The position numbers and the translations under genes were made by a program. The notes beneath the pieces are model-generated. The model was not told where the DNA came from. It worked only from the letters and a program-made list of their open reading frames with translations, and searched no databases. Positions 40,301 to 47,537 of a stretch of DNA of 62,442 bases are shown here, in pieces. Origin of the DNA: Stentor roeselii (taxonomy: Eukaryota > Ciliophora > Heterotrichea > Heterotrichida > Stentoridae); the NCBI GenBank assembly GCA_006503475.1, contig RSEH01000272.1, forward strand, positions 1-62,442. Reading direction: 5' to 3'. Every line of letters begins with the position of its first letter. Positions within the stretch are counted from its first letter, which is position 1.

Positions 40301-40626
40301 CTTTCAAATTTAACTTGTTGATCATTTAGAGAGTTTTTTGCTAAGTGAAGCTCTTTCTGGGAATTTTGAAGCATTTCAACGTATTTTTGCTTGTCACGGT
40401 CTGGAGATTCAATGCGGTTTAGAACTGGAGAGTATTTTTCAGTAGCTTTGGACGGTTCGGGTTTTTTCGTAGGTGTTCTGTACTTTTCCAGCTGTGATAA
40501 CAAAAACTCCTTTGGCTGATAGTCAGTAGCTCGAGGGTAAAAAGGCCGACTTTCAATATACTCTTGAAATTTCGGGTCTCGAGAAGGGACCACCCGAGGT
40601 TGCTTATGATTTGAACTCGCTCTCAT
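34390..40626 (-). CDS. giant coiled-coil protein with long internal repeats
   Basis: The first ATG that clears the divergent neighbour is at 40626, giving 2078 residues. The open frame runs further upstream, but that stretch would overlap THOC7. Residues 1-85 are basic and non-helical (HKQPRVVPSRDPKFQEYIES). Almost all the rest is heptad coiled coil. About residues 1060-1765 hold five units of up to 171 residues, each with KKL(T/S)xENEDLKND then KCLK, SEEARR, and NKEIETLQN landmarks. Two weaker copies follow toward the C-terminus. A fibrous structural or tethering role is likely. Similarity to myosin-tail-like or golgin proteins is only generic. Confidence 0.85.
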   Translation of the reverse strand: MRASSNHKQPRVVPSRDPKFQEYIESRPFYPRATDYQPKEFLLSQLEKYRTPTKKPEPSKATEKYSPVLNRIESPDRDKQKYVEMLQNSQKELHLAKNSLNDQQVKFERLVKEQKLRINELEMENLKLVKELSNFKNSLKKDLDTLQEKDNRIIADYQKRIRESEDQNKHHIHENIKMKQNYEKEIQHLRGLLKESDNKMDIYKREFSTFHSKARKDNDELTFKEDFIKRLQDSIKEKSKTILDLKNSNEQFLRFLEDKDQRVQNLEKDLRREKEQNKLLGERLSDVIYEKSPDKNSRGRSLAPEVKFQSAKFLKPEQESHDFEGSLEKSLKKARISLIRPESEEGLLKLKNQVIDLELKINNLTAENLQLKRENVNFDEKCKSLEDDVKSYRSLISRSSKDSLPRYRTEKEETKNDLHDKLSQALKEKEKLEKFYKDLVSEFDGNKKKLMEVEQKNKAFNGREQEIIADFKQIQKENEGFKRKLEEEIKNSKNLQDFHGKILEILGNPDSDLQGVVRTVEQIMQHLEIAKENEVILIKENEGLSQNLEKLAEDVGGLIQENEGLKNKLKSQIEDKNELWGKIQDLTKENNEIQENFKNFQIQEKKEFEERLKNELAKIMKNLEEHERKEEEILKDRKVLDEQAKSLKREKSELEHFIESLETRNRLQFRDIDKLEGKIIKQEKDYLEKISELEEMVRKLKTSEEEARSSSQPLLEKLSTLSTENISLHETISTLKQSESSIHQQLSSLNLEKISLSQKLSTQILENNSTLDSLTKKISSLDIENSSLLLKISSLSSEIDLLTSSKQKQEESEKYLESFFKSQLETLKQEHEAELEDLRKEHAKEILTIETLGEEQIEIFINPGNLNSIESLQISLLEMKTQNELIFNEKIFLEKQISQLFKENSEKVKDCERLEEVNFKIQSECKRLGDRVRELENENLDLNKLVDDENMQSIEDSLVGNDSIKMEIEGKEAEIKAKDAEIKEKDAEINEKKKEIDKLLEKIKENDGKIMEKDVEIQGFKERFQSTTNELEIIKNVLNQKILECEKNLELRQNLNKSLSENKEKEAKIKLLEMQKKKLTSENEDLKNDIKCLKDDYFALQKSESFSEEARRIEEDSEIQQKIDYFEDLVNSQNKEIETLQNQVKTLKDSLSSTENSKNNIEKSLLSTESLKNSLELALKSSEAQINKIESELKTSQANVLVLDSELKDLKSRDQSNQILTLQEKNLKLSEDLKEKEAKVKVLEIQKKKLTIENEDLKNDVKCLKDDYFALQKSESFSEEARRVEEDSEMQQKIEYFEDLVNSQNKEIETLQNHLKKLEETLSLTENSKNKIENSLISTETLKNSLEAALKSSEAQINKLESELKTSQANILVLESELKDLKSRDQSNQISSLQEKNLKLSEDLKEKESKVKLLELQKKKLTIENEDLKNDVKCLKDDYFAIQKSESFSEEARRIEEDSEMQQKIEYFEDIINSQNKEIETLQNQVKTLKDSLSSTENSKNNIEKSLLSTETLKNSLELALKSSESQSNHLESELKSLQTSLSFLESVNNELKSKDQSSQLSSLQEKILKLSEDLKEKDSKLKLLELQKKKLTSENEDLKNDVKCLKEDIFALHKNENLSEIAENSEEIKDLHQKLDFLQNHIDSQNQEIESLQNQLKTLKQTLTSTENLKTDIEKSLKINESHSNLLESQLKSTQTSLSSLEHEINDLKSRDQSSQLLSLQEKNLKLSEDLKEKDSKLKLLELQKKKLSSENEDLKNDVKCLKENNFALQKRENSEVSNDLQEKLENLENTIDSQNQEIKTLQNQIKSLEKDLSSTESYKKNLQETLESLEISESKKNLLESHLKSTQIQIESLENELNELKSRNNSEQFKSLQEKNLKMAEELKDKENKLKLADAIKRKTLKENQEIEDDLKELRNENFELQRKIEEAEIKIEENSSRINELDDNETRLEEQIRKITELERKAREDVRKLEENLKNFKENQENSNNYQDFQIKITELEEKDKKSQGILKSLEEKILELNTEVKVKQGKIVLLEGEKRKFINDAREIEEELKELRKENFEMTRKMEEYKISEFYNYH
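35330..37450 (-). repeat. ~513-nt tandem coding repeat, five units
   Basis: The KKKL-ENEDLKND landmark is encoded near 37390, 36877, 36363, 35851 and 35381. Spacing is 513, 514 and 512 nt for the first intervals and 470 for the last. The middle three units are nearly identical over long stretches, suggesting recent expansion or homogenisation. Confidence 0.85.
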
Positions 40627-40647
40627 TTTTATAACAATTGATTCATC
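40627..40647. promoter_or_regulatory. 21-nt divergent intergenic region
   Basis: The sequence between the two divergent start codons is ttttataacaattgattcat plus c. Either both promoters fit into 21 nt or they extend into coding sequence. It contains TATAA facing the plus strand and TTATAAAA facing the minus strand. Confidence 0.6.
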
Positions 40648-41211
40648 ATGGAATATGGAACCATTGACGAAGAGACCATCCTCCGACGGCTGTTGTTTAA
40701 AGAAAAAGCTGACTTGCACTCTTTAGCTCAGAAGTGCATCGAACTTGAAAAAACTGACTACGCAAAAATTCGTCCAAGTCAAAGAGATGAGCTCATCGCT
40801 GCCCTTCAGGAAGACTTGAATAGTTTAGAACAGTTCACAGAAAAACAGGCAGTTTTACATGATATGCATTTGAAGGAAATCAGAAGTCATCAAGAAAAAC
40901 AGTCGATTTTAAAACTGCAAGTCGATGAATGCCTTGAAGAAATCAGAAAACTCAAGCAAGAAAACGAAGAAGAAAAAAATAAAAGGTCAAATCTTCTTGA
41001 ATATGAAAAACAAGCGAAAGAAATTAACACCCTGCCTAAAAAAGACCTTTCATCTTTAGAGATATCAAAAATTGATAATGAAATCAGTTCAATACGTTCA
41101 AAACGTCAGTCAAAAGAATTACATATTCAAGAAATAGAGATATCAGGGCAGGAAGTAATAACGAAAATCAAGGAAATGATTAAAAACGTAGAAGATCTGA
41201 CTTCTTTTTAA
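40648..41211 (+). CDS. THOC7: THO complex subunit 7
   Basis: This 187-residue helical protein matches THOC7 along its length. It opens with DEETILRRLLF (the 'TDDEIIRRRLL' motif), then AVLHDMHLKEIRSHQEKQ (equivalent to 'LVYDMNLREMENYEKIY'), IRKLKQENEEEKNKRSNLLE followed by YEKQAKEINTLP ('RQEYDALAKVIQHHP'), and LSSLEISKIDNEISSIRSK. THOC7 belongs to the nuclear THO/TREX complex that couples transcription to mRNA packaging and export. The length is close to that of animal THOC7 (about 200). It is followed 6 nt later by ABCF3 on the same strand. Confidence 0.88.
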   Translation: MEYGTIDEETILRRLLFKEKADLHSLAQKCIELEKTDYAKIRPSQRDELIAALQEDLNSLEQFTEKQAVLHDMHLKEIRSHQEKQSILKLQVDECLEEIRKLKQENEEEKNKRSNLLEYEKQAKEINTLPKKDLSSLEISKIDNEISSIRSKRQSKELHIQEIEISGQEVITKIKEMIKNVEDLTSF

Positions 41212-41217
41212 TAAATA

Positions 41218-43275
41218 ATGGAAGGTAAAGTCGAAGATATCATTCGTCGAGTTCTTTCAAGTCTGAACCTTCCTGAAAGATGTTTTTCTTATATGGCAGG
41301 AATGATTTTAGATGACCCGCCGCGCACATCGTCAGAGCTTCATGATATGTTGGAAGACTTTTTGACTGATGGAGGAGTAAAACGTGATACTGTCAAGATC
41401 TCTTTAGAATTGTGGAAGAATCTTCTTGATGTGGGGTTGAAGGTCAGTGAAAAAGTTGATCGTATTGTTGCAGAACAGATGAAAAGTCCTGTTATTGTTG
41501 GCGAGGCTGGTATTGGAAATGAGATGATCACTGCGGATTATGTGGACCCCTTTTTGGGAATTCAGAAGGCGGTCGTCAACTTCAACTCACAAGACAAAGG
41601 TGCAAAGAACATAAAACAACGTCGTCAAGCCGAAGAAAACAAATCCTCAGTTCCAATGAAAGGAATCCTGCGCAGTTTTCCCCCAGCCCGAGTATATCAC
41701 ACAAAAGGCGAAGCAAAAAGTAAAGACATAAGCATAGACCGTTTCTCAATAATGGTCGGAGGAAAGACTTTGCTAGAGTCAGCCTGTCTTCGAATCGCTT
41801 TTCCCAGAAAATACGGCCTGGTTGGTAGAAACGGAATCGGAAAGACTTCCTTATTAGCAGCAATGGCCGCTGGTGAAATCGAGAAACTACCAAAACATCT
41901 TCATATTCTTTATGTTGAACAAGAAGTAATGGGCGATTTAAAGAATCCTCTTTGTCATGTCTTAGAAACTGATGTTGAAAGAGAAGAACTTTTAAAACAA
42001 CAGCAAAATGTTCATGATGATGTTGAATTAATGATGAAAATCAATGAAAGACTTCAACTTATTGAAGCCGCTACTGCTGAAAGTCGAGCTGCTGAGATTT
42101 TAAGTGGACTTGGATTTACACAGGAAATGATGGCTTTTCCTACTAATAAGTTATCTGGAGGGTGGAGGATGAGACTTGCACTTGCTAAGGGATTGTTTTG
42201 TCAGCCGGATATTTTACTTTTAGATGAACCTACTAATCATTTGGACTTGGAGACTGTTGTTTGGCTGGAGAATTATATTCAGGGTTATGAGAAAACTGTT
42301 ATTATTGTTTCACATGATCGAGCTTTTTTGAATAATGTTGCCACTGATATCATCCACTTCTACAACGAATCCCTGACATACTACAAAGGCAATTACGATG
42401 ACTTCGAGCGTGTAAGAGGAGAAAAGCTTCTAAACCAAAAGCGAGCACACGACACACAACAAGCAAGAATAGACCACGTTCAAAAGTTCATCGACCGTTT
42501 CCGTTACAACGCAAAACGTGCATCCCTCGTTCAATCCCGTATAAAAGCCTTAAGCAAAATGGAGATAATCGCAGAAGTCCTCGAAGACCCAACATGTGTC
42601 TTCCAATTTCCTGAAATGGAAAAGTTAAATCCTCCTCTTCTCCGAATAGACGACGGTGAATTCGGATATGGTGACCAAACAATATTAAAAGAAATAAACA
42701 TCGGCATCGACATGGAGACTCGAATGGCGATATTAGGAAGAAACGGTTGTGGAAAGACGACTCTTTTAAAGTTATTAGAAGAACATATTACTTTGAAAAC
42801 TGGCCAACTTTACAAACATCGAAGATTAAGAATCGCGACTTTTACCCAACATCATATTGACCAACTAGACTTAGGCCTGTCGCCATTGGAACAGTTGGCA
42901 GGAATGTACCCGAATACCCCTTCTGAAGCTATCAGGGCACATCTTGGGTCTTTTGGAATCACGGGAAATTTAGCACTTAGACCTATTTGTTTTTTAAGTG
43001 GAGGGCAAAAGTCTAGAGTCGCTTTTGCCGCTGTTGCTTTTAAACAACCTCATATTTTGTTTTTAGATGAACCGACAAATCATTTGGATATTGATGCGGT
43101 CAATGCTTTGATTATCGCGATTGAAGGGTTTACTGGAGGAGTAGTTATTGTTAGTCATGATCAGCATTTTGTTAGCTCGGTTTGTAAGGAAATTTGGGTT
43201 ATTAAGAAAAATAGGGTTAGGAAGTTCAAGGGAGAGTTTAAGGATTATCGCAAGGTTATTAAAGGGAATGATTAG
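41218..43275 (+). CDS. ABCF3: ABC-F ATPase, ABCF3/GCN20 type
   Basis: This 685-residue protein has no membrane segments and two ABC cassettes. First cassette: Walker A GRNGIGKTSLL (about residue 203), signature LSGGWRMRLALAKGL, Walker B ILLLDEPTNHLDLE. Second: GRNGCGKTTLL (about 507), LSGGQKSRVAFAAVAF, ILFLDEPTNHLDID. The N-terminal ~130 residues (ILDDPPRTSSELHDMLEDFL) resemble the ABCF3/GCN20 extension rather than ABCF1 or ABCF2. GCN20-type proteins act with ribosome-bound GCN1 in the amino-acid starvation response. All catalytic motifs are intact. The stop is 15 nt from the stop of the convergent NTMT1 gene. Confidence 0.95.
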   Translation: MEGKVEDIIRRVLSSLNLPERCFSYMAGMILDDPPRTSSELHDMLEDFLTDGGVKRDTVKISLELWKNLLDVGLKVSEKVDRIVAEQMKSPVIVGEAGIGNEMITADYVDPFLGIQKAVVNFNSQDKGAKNIKQRRQAEENKSSVPMKGILRSFPPARVYHTKGEAKSKDISIDRFSIMVGGKTLLESACLRIAFPRKYGLVGRNGIGKTSLLAAMAAGEIEKLPKHLHILYVEQEVMGDLKNPLCHVLETDVEREELLKQQQNVHDDVELMMKINERLQLIEAATAESRAAEILSGLGFTQEMMAFPTNKLSGGWRMRLALAKGLFCQPDILLLDEPTNHLDLETVVWLENYIQGYEKTVIIVSHDRAFLNNVATDIIHFYNESLTYYKGNYDDFERVRGEKLLNQKRAHDTQQARIDHVQKFIDRFRYNAKRASLVQSRIKALSKMEIIAEVLEDPTCVFQFPEMEKLNPPLLRIDDGEFGYGDQTILKEINIGIDMETRMAILGRNGCGKTTLLKLLEEHITLKTGQLYKHRRLRIATFTQHHIDQLDLGLSPLEQLAGMYPNTPSEAIRAHLGSFGITGNLALRPICFLSGGQKSRVAFAAVAFKQPHILFLDEPTNHLDIDAVNALIIAIEGFTGGVVIVSHDQHFVSSVCKEIWVIKKNRVRKFKGEFKDYRKVIKGND

Positions 43276-43290
43276 ATTAGGATTAGGAGG

Positions 43291-44148
43291 TTATGGGAGT
43301 TTGGGATTGCATGCGAACATTTTTACTTTGAATAGGTTTTCTGGGAAGCCAGTCTGCATCTGTTCATCCAAAATTCTAAACTTTTGACAAATAAGACTTT
43401 TCAGGAGTTTTTCACTTCGAGTGACACTAAAATCATCCTTATGGACCATAAATCCAGTTTTTTTGATATTTTCCTTAATAAAAACGATTCCTCCAGGTTT
43501 TAACCCTTTTGCAACCCTATCAAAAAATGCGAGAAGGTCATCATCAGTGAGATGGGACAAGACCCACTGAATCCAAATCACATCATAAAAGCCTGGCGAA
43601 GGTGAAAACTCTTGAAGACCAGCAACAATGAATCTAAATCTTTCTTCATCTTGATTTTCTTCAGTTTTTTCCTTGTTTTCTTCAGTTTTTTCCTTGTTTT
43701 CTTCAGTTTTTTCCTTGTTTTCTTCAAAAGATTCGCATTGATCTGCATTATTTGCAGATTTGAGTCTTTTTAATGGCTTGCTGAGACTGGAGAGGTCTTG
43801 CATAGCTTGATTTATGTAACTTTCGCATTGATCTACAAGGTCTACTTTGTCAAAAATGTTGCTGAGGAAGTATTTTGTTACTCTTCCGATTCCGCATCCA
43901 CAGTCTAGAGCTGTGGAGTGAGAAAACGGGAAATTTTGATGAACTCTTTCGAGGAATGAAGATGATCCTTCGATATCTGCAGGATGGATTTCAGGAAGTC
44001 CTCCCATAACACCCTGCATATCCGAAGTTTGCCTAGACCAATAAGAATTCGCATTAAAATACCAATTCCGTTTATCCTTCACTTCCTGTTTCCACATCCT
44101 CTCAATACTCAAATACACATTTCCCAAAGAATCCTGTCCACTTTCCAT
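43291..44148 (-). CDS. NTMT1: N-terminal Xaa-Pro-Lys methyltransferase
   Basis: This 285-residue class I methyltransferase matches METTL11A/NTMT1: YWSRQTSDMQGVMGGLPEIH, the SAM-binding motif LDCGCGIGRVTKYF (about 81-94), VDLVDQCESY, GLQEFSP, and the substrate-groove motif YDVIWIQWVLSHLTDDDL (about 188-205). The family methylates the alpha-amine of proteins beginning X-Pro-Lys after Met removal. Residues 141-169 are an insertion made of three EENKEKT repeats plus a partial one. They sit in a surface loop between the SAM core strands and are absent from the usual ~225-residue enzyme. Upstream, the IQ-protein stop is 10 nt from this start. Confidence 0.93.
   Translation of the reverse strand: MESGQDSLGNVYLSIERMWKQEVKDKRNWYFNANSYWSRQTSDMQGVMGGLPEIHPADIEGSSSFLERVHQNFPFSHSTALDCGCGIGRVTKYFLSNIFDKVDLVDQCESYINQAMQDLSSLSKPLKRLKSANNADQCESFEENKEKTEENKEKTEENKEKTEENQDEERFRFIVAGLQEFSPSPGFYDVIWIQWVLSHLTDDDLLAFFDRVAKGLKPGGIVFIKENIKKTGFMVHKDDFSVTRSEKLLKSLICQKFRILDEQMQTGFPENLFKVKMFACNPKLP
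43655..43734 (-). repeat. 21-nt tandem repeat inside NTMT1
   Basis: The plus-strand unit ttttcttcagttttttcctt plus g occurs three times and continues into a partial fourth. It is in frame and encodes the acidic/basic repeat EENKEKT. Confidence 0.92.
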
Positions 44149-44158
44149 ATAAACACTA

Positions 44159-45631
44159 TTATTTCCTAAAATTCTCTAAAGTAGTTCTAGCCCTGAATAC
44201 ATTTCCTTTACTTCCAAGCCAATCAACAGGTAAACTCAATCTTCCTTCTCTAAACTCTTTTCTTTTATGACTACTAATCGATTGTCTTTTAATATCCATT
44301 AATTTCTGCATTCCACTAAAAGTCTGATTGAATAAAGTTGAATGTTCTCTGTAATTTCCAACACTTTTCGGAGTTTCTGACATGAAAGTTTCATCTTTTG
44401 AACGACTTGCAAGTGAACTTTGAGTAGGTCTTGTGAAATTTGGAAGATTTTCATTTGTAAAGATGATTTTTTTTGGAGTTTGAGGCAAAACTGGTAGTTC
44501 AAAACGTTCTGAAATTAAAGCTTTTGGACTTATTAAATGACGTTTTGGGTTTTGACGTTGGGGATTCGCTGTTGTCATTCTTGAGACTAGACATGATGTT
44601 AAGACTGTGTAGTGACTTGGAGGGGAATGCTCTTCTAGGATGTCTTTTTGGTATAAGTAGGGAAGAACTGGAAGAGGCTCTTTGTTTCGTTGGATGTTGT
44701 AGCATATTAAACCGTTTTGGATTTTTTCACGACGGGCTTTTTCGAGTTCCACGTATTCGGTAGAGGTTAAACTTGCACACTCCATAATATTTCCCAAGTC
44801 ATCAGCTCTTAACTCCCCATTCGAGCCAGCATCAAAAACATCAGAGCGAACAGTAGACTGATCCTTGGTCGAATACATATCCCCCTTCGACTGAACCGAC
44901 CCCGACTTACACATTTTAATCATCCTCTTAAACTTCTTCACTTTTCTCATAAAAACACTAAAAGTAATACAATTGCTAGAAAAGTACTTCTTTATCGTCA
45001 AAACCGCAACTTTTCGATGAATTTCTTTCAACCTAACTTCCCTAAACTTCAAAAACTTTTTATAATCCAAAATCGTCTTCGCCCAAAAAATTTGCAAAGT
45101 TTTTCTTAAAAATTCCTGCCCTTCAATTTCCTTGATCATGCGAAAATAAGCATAAACCTTGCTGATCCTCTTTATTTTAAATAAAAAGAGCAGCCTTTTA
45201 GCGAATCTGGTCAAAACCAGTCCAGCCCAAATAGGTTTCCTTCCAGTAAAAGAAAGATTTTGCTTATCAGACCTGTCTAAATCAACGATGCATCCAAAGA
45301 CCGCTTTTCTCCTGATTTTTAAAATTTCCTAAATGGCGAATACTTCATCAAAGGCACTTCTTACTAAAAATCCTCGAAAGACTTTCTGGATTTTTACTGC
45401 TGCCTGATGAGAAAGTTCTAAAAAGGCCTGTCTTGAAGAGATTTCTTGAATTAACGAATAAATTTCTAACTGGTGCACGTTTATCGAGTCTGTCACTTGA
45501 CGTGCTCGTTGTGCTTTGACTTTAGCAGTGTTGAGTGATTTCTTCATTTTTCTGATGTTGAAGTTAAGAGTTTCCAGATGGTATTTCTTTTGTTTTTCAC
45601 CAGGTTGAGGAGAATAGCAATGATTCGACAT
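44159..45631 (-). CDS. IQ-motif protein, unknown function (1 intron)
   Basis: Two segments joined by a 15-nt intron give 485 residues. Residues about 10-70 are helical. An IQ motif (AAVKIQKVFRGFLVRSAF, about 77-94) predicts calmodulin or centrin binding, and the intron lies just after it. A basic helical region (about 120-230) with FAKRLLFLFKIKRISKV and similar segments follows, then a Ser/Pro-rich disordered C-terminus. No family is recognised. An IQ plus basic-helix layout is common in axonemal and cortical proteins of ciliates, but this is a general resemblance only. Confidence 0.83.
45329..45343 (-). other. 15-nt intron
   Basis: Read on the minus strand this is GTATTCGCCATTTAG: 15 nt, GT...AG, with A at position 10. 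Its last codon-sized triplet TAG would end the first exon. Removal joins SAFDE to EILKIRRK in the same open frame down to 44159. Confidence 0.93.
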
Positions 45632-45678
45632 TATTTATAACTCGTTGCTTCATTAAACAGCATTTCCATAATTATGTA

Positions 45679-46917
45679 TTAATCAAGAACAATCAACTGA
45701 GAGTCTTCTTCTAAAGAGATGATTTCCGCTCCAACTTTCATTCTTTTGTTAATTTTTGTTGAAGGAAGAACAGAAGATGTAATTTTTTGAGTTTCTTCTT
45801 TTATGAAATCTGGAATACAGTCGTAGTCTTCAGTCATTTGAACTGACTCCAGCTTTTTGGGAAGGTGTTTTTCTATTGTTTTTAAAAGAAACTCGTCAAC
45901 TACTACGTCGAAAGCTGGACCTGTGCAAATTGGACATCTCCAAGTGAACTTCTCGATTTGCTGCTGCTCGACAAAGTTTTGAAGGTCGAAGCAGGTTTGA
46001 TGATTGCATTTTTTTCCTCGTGCTGGGATTTTTATTGGTTGTAATGTGAATTGGCAACGAAGACTTATTTTTAAGAGACTTGGCTTTACTTCTTTGTCGG
46101 GTTTGAAAAATGATTTTATTAGGTCTAGAGACTTGTGAAGGGCTAGGGTTTTGCTGGAAAGTTTTTTGAGTAAATCCTGTGATCGAAGCTTTTTTACCTT
46201 CACTACTGCCAAACAGTAGTCATCAGTATCGTTACGCTTTTCTAGAGAAATTTCGTTGTTTCCTAAGGTCAACATTATCGACATGTCTAGTGAAGTTTCC
46301 TTTTTATGCTTTCGATCCTTGAATTCCAAAATTGGCTTTTGATTGAGGTAAAGAGTTCCTCGCTTGGGCCAGCAGATTTGAAAGCCTGGCGCCTGCACCT
46401 TAACACATCTAAACTGGACTTCAATTCCATTCTTAAACTCATTAATTTCATTTTTCAAGCTCTTCGAATACATAAAATTTTTCGTCCTATTTCGATTTTC
46501 ACAAACCAAAAAAGGATAAACCAAAAAATCCAAAACCTCATCAGCCGGGTTAAGTTTTTTCATCTGGCAACTGACACAATAATACTTCTGTTCAAAAACA
46601 AGATTTCCAATGCAAGAACTATGTTGTTTTTTATTACAAACAACACAAACGACAAGTGGAGCCTTTTTCCAAACATCATCACAAATGCACTTTAATTGTT
46701 TATCAGGCAAGACTCTCAAGAGGTCAGCTTGAATCTCAGCAGGGAAGACCTGAGTGAGTTTATCATGATTTTCAGGTTTCACTAGATATGAGATGATTGA
46801 AGAAATCATTTCAAGCTTTTTCGAAGCCGTGCTGTTGAGTTTTTTCGTTATTTGACGAAGTGTGTCGTAGGTGTAGTTTGAAAGGATTTCTGACAGGTAT
46901 GAGCTAAAGCCTTCCAT
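45679..46917 (-). CDS. SIZ1: SIZ1/PIAS-type SUMO E3 ligase (SAP-PHD-PINIT-SP-RING-SIM)
   Basis: This 412-residue protein has the plant/alga SIZ1 order in compact form. A SAP-like helical N-terminus covers 5-55. A PHD-like finger covers 77-117 (Cys77, Cys79, Cys91, Cys94, His99, Cys102, Cys114, Cys117). A PINIT-like middle follows (about 128-260). An SP-RING (about 280-345) contains SLRCQFTLQPIKIPARGKKC, NHQTCFDLQNFV and WRCPICTGPAFDVVVDE. A C-terminal SUMO-interaction motif (acidic, then LIVLD) forms the last residues. It would act in the nucleus to promote SUMO transfer. It is about half the usual length of plant SIZ1. The start faces a divergent gene across 24 nt. Confidence 0.9.
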   Translation of the reverse strand: MEGFSSYLSEILSNYTYDTLRQITKKLNSTASKKLEMISSIISYLVKPENHDKLTQVFPAEIQADLLRVLPDKQLKCICDDVWKKAPLVVCVVCNKKQHSSCIGNLVFEQKYYCVSCQMKKLNPADEVLDFLVYPFLVCENRNRTKNFMYSKSLKNEINEFKNGIEVQFRCVKVQAPGFQICWPKRGTLYLNQKPILEFKDRKHKKETSLDMSIMLTLGNNEISLEKRNDTDDYCLAVVKVKKLRSQDLLKKLSSKTLALHKSLDLIKSFFKPDKEVKPSLLKISLRCQFTLQPIKIPARGKKCNHQTCFDLQNFVEQQQIEKFTWRCPICTGPAFDVVVDEFLLKTIEKHLPKKLESVQMTEDYDCIPDFIKEETQKITSSVLPSTKINKRMKVGAEIISLEEDSQLIVLD

Positions 46918-46941
46918 ATTGGTTTATAGGAAGGATGGTAA
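46918..46941. promoter_or_regulatory. 24-nt divergent intergenic region
   Basis: The gap between the SIZ1 start and the plus-strand four-span gene start is attggtttataggaaggatg plus gtaa. It contains a TTTATA/TATAAA core. The second case of a near-minimal divergent spacer in the window. Confidence 0.55.
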
Positions 46942-47514
46942 ATGGCTGAATATCAGGTTCTTGAAAATGCGGGTCCTAGTGTCATGTCGGTTAATCAACT
47001 TAATGTTGAATCTTTTCAGTTGGAGAAGGAAAGTGTTTTAATGCCTTTTGTGAAGAAGTTTAAGAAATGGTGCATTATTATTATTGTCTTGGCTGTTCCT
47101 TATCCCGTAGCTGCTTGGTTTGTTGATGAACAACATATTCTGTTCTATCAATCCTGGTTTTTTTTTGTTGCTCAGATCAGTCTCGGACTTTTGGGGCTGA
47201 GATGTCTAGTATATAATTTGTACAAGCGATTAGAATGTCTCACCAAGTTAATCAATATATACTTTCTTATATTCCTTGTTGCCTTAGCATTGAACATGAG
47301 CTTTTTTACATATAGTGTAGTTCGTCACAACAAAGATAACTGCGGAGATTTCGATTTTTATCAGGTATGTGATGATCGATGGGGATTAATGGGTGAGCAG
47401 TTAACCCTAATAATATATTACCCTCTCATCCTCTTCATTGTCTTTCTAATCTACAGATACTTCCTCCAAACAACCAAAGAACTAATGATGAACCTTCTCA
47501 GGAGAGAAATCTAA
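46942..47514 (+). CDS. small four-span membrane protein
   Basis: This 190-residue protein has a cytosolic-looking N-terminus (1-40) and four hydrophobic spans: KWCIIIIVLAVPYPVAAWFV, WFFFVAQISLGLLGLRCLV, INIYFLIFLVALALNMSFF and LTLIIYYPLILFIVFLIYR. A loop between spans 3 and 4 has two Cys (NCGDFDFYQVCDDRWG). Sequence and spacing differ from the five-gene family at 25.8-34.3 kb, although the general plan is alike. No family recognised. Confidence 0.75.
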   Translation: MAEYQVLENAGPSVMSVNQLNVESFQLEKESVLMPFVKKFKKWCIIIIVLAVPYPVAAWFVDEQHILFYQSWFFFVAQISLGLLGLRCLVYNLYKRLECLTKLINIYFLIFLVALALNMSFFTYSVVRHNKDNCGDFDFYQVCDDRWGLMGEQLTLIIYYPLILFIVFLIYRYFLQTTKELMMNLLRREI

Positions 47515-47537
47515 ATAGTTAGCTAAATATTCTTAAA

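Noticed and set aside
40627-40719. N-terminal extension of the giant coiled-coil frame
   Set aside because: It would overlap the well-supported THOC7 start, and an ATG with a TTATAAAA leader is present at 40626.
44159-45631. Treating 45329-45631 and 44159-45214 as two genes
   Set aside because: The second would start at a TTG, and a canonical 15-nt intron joins them in one frame.
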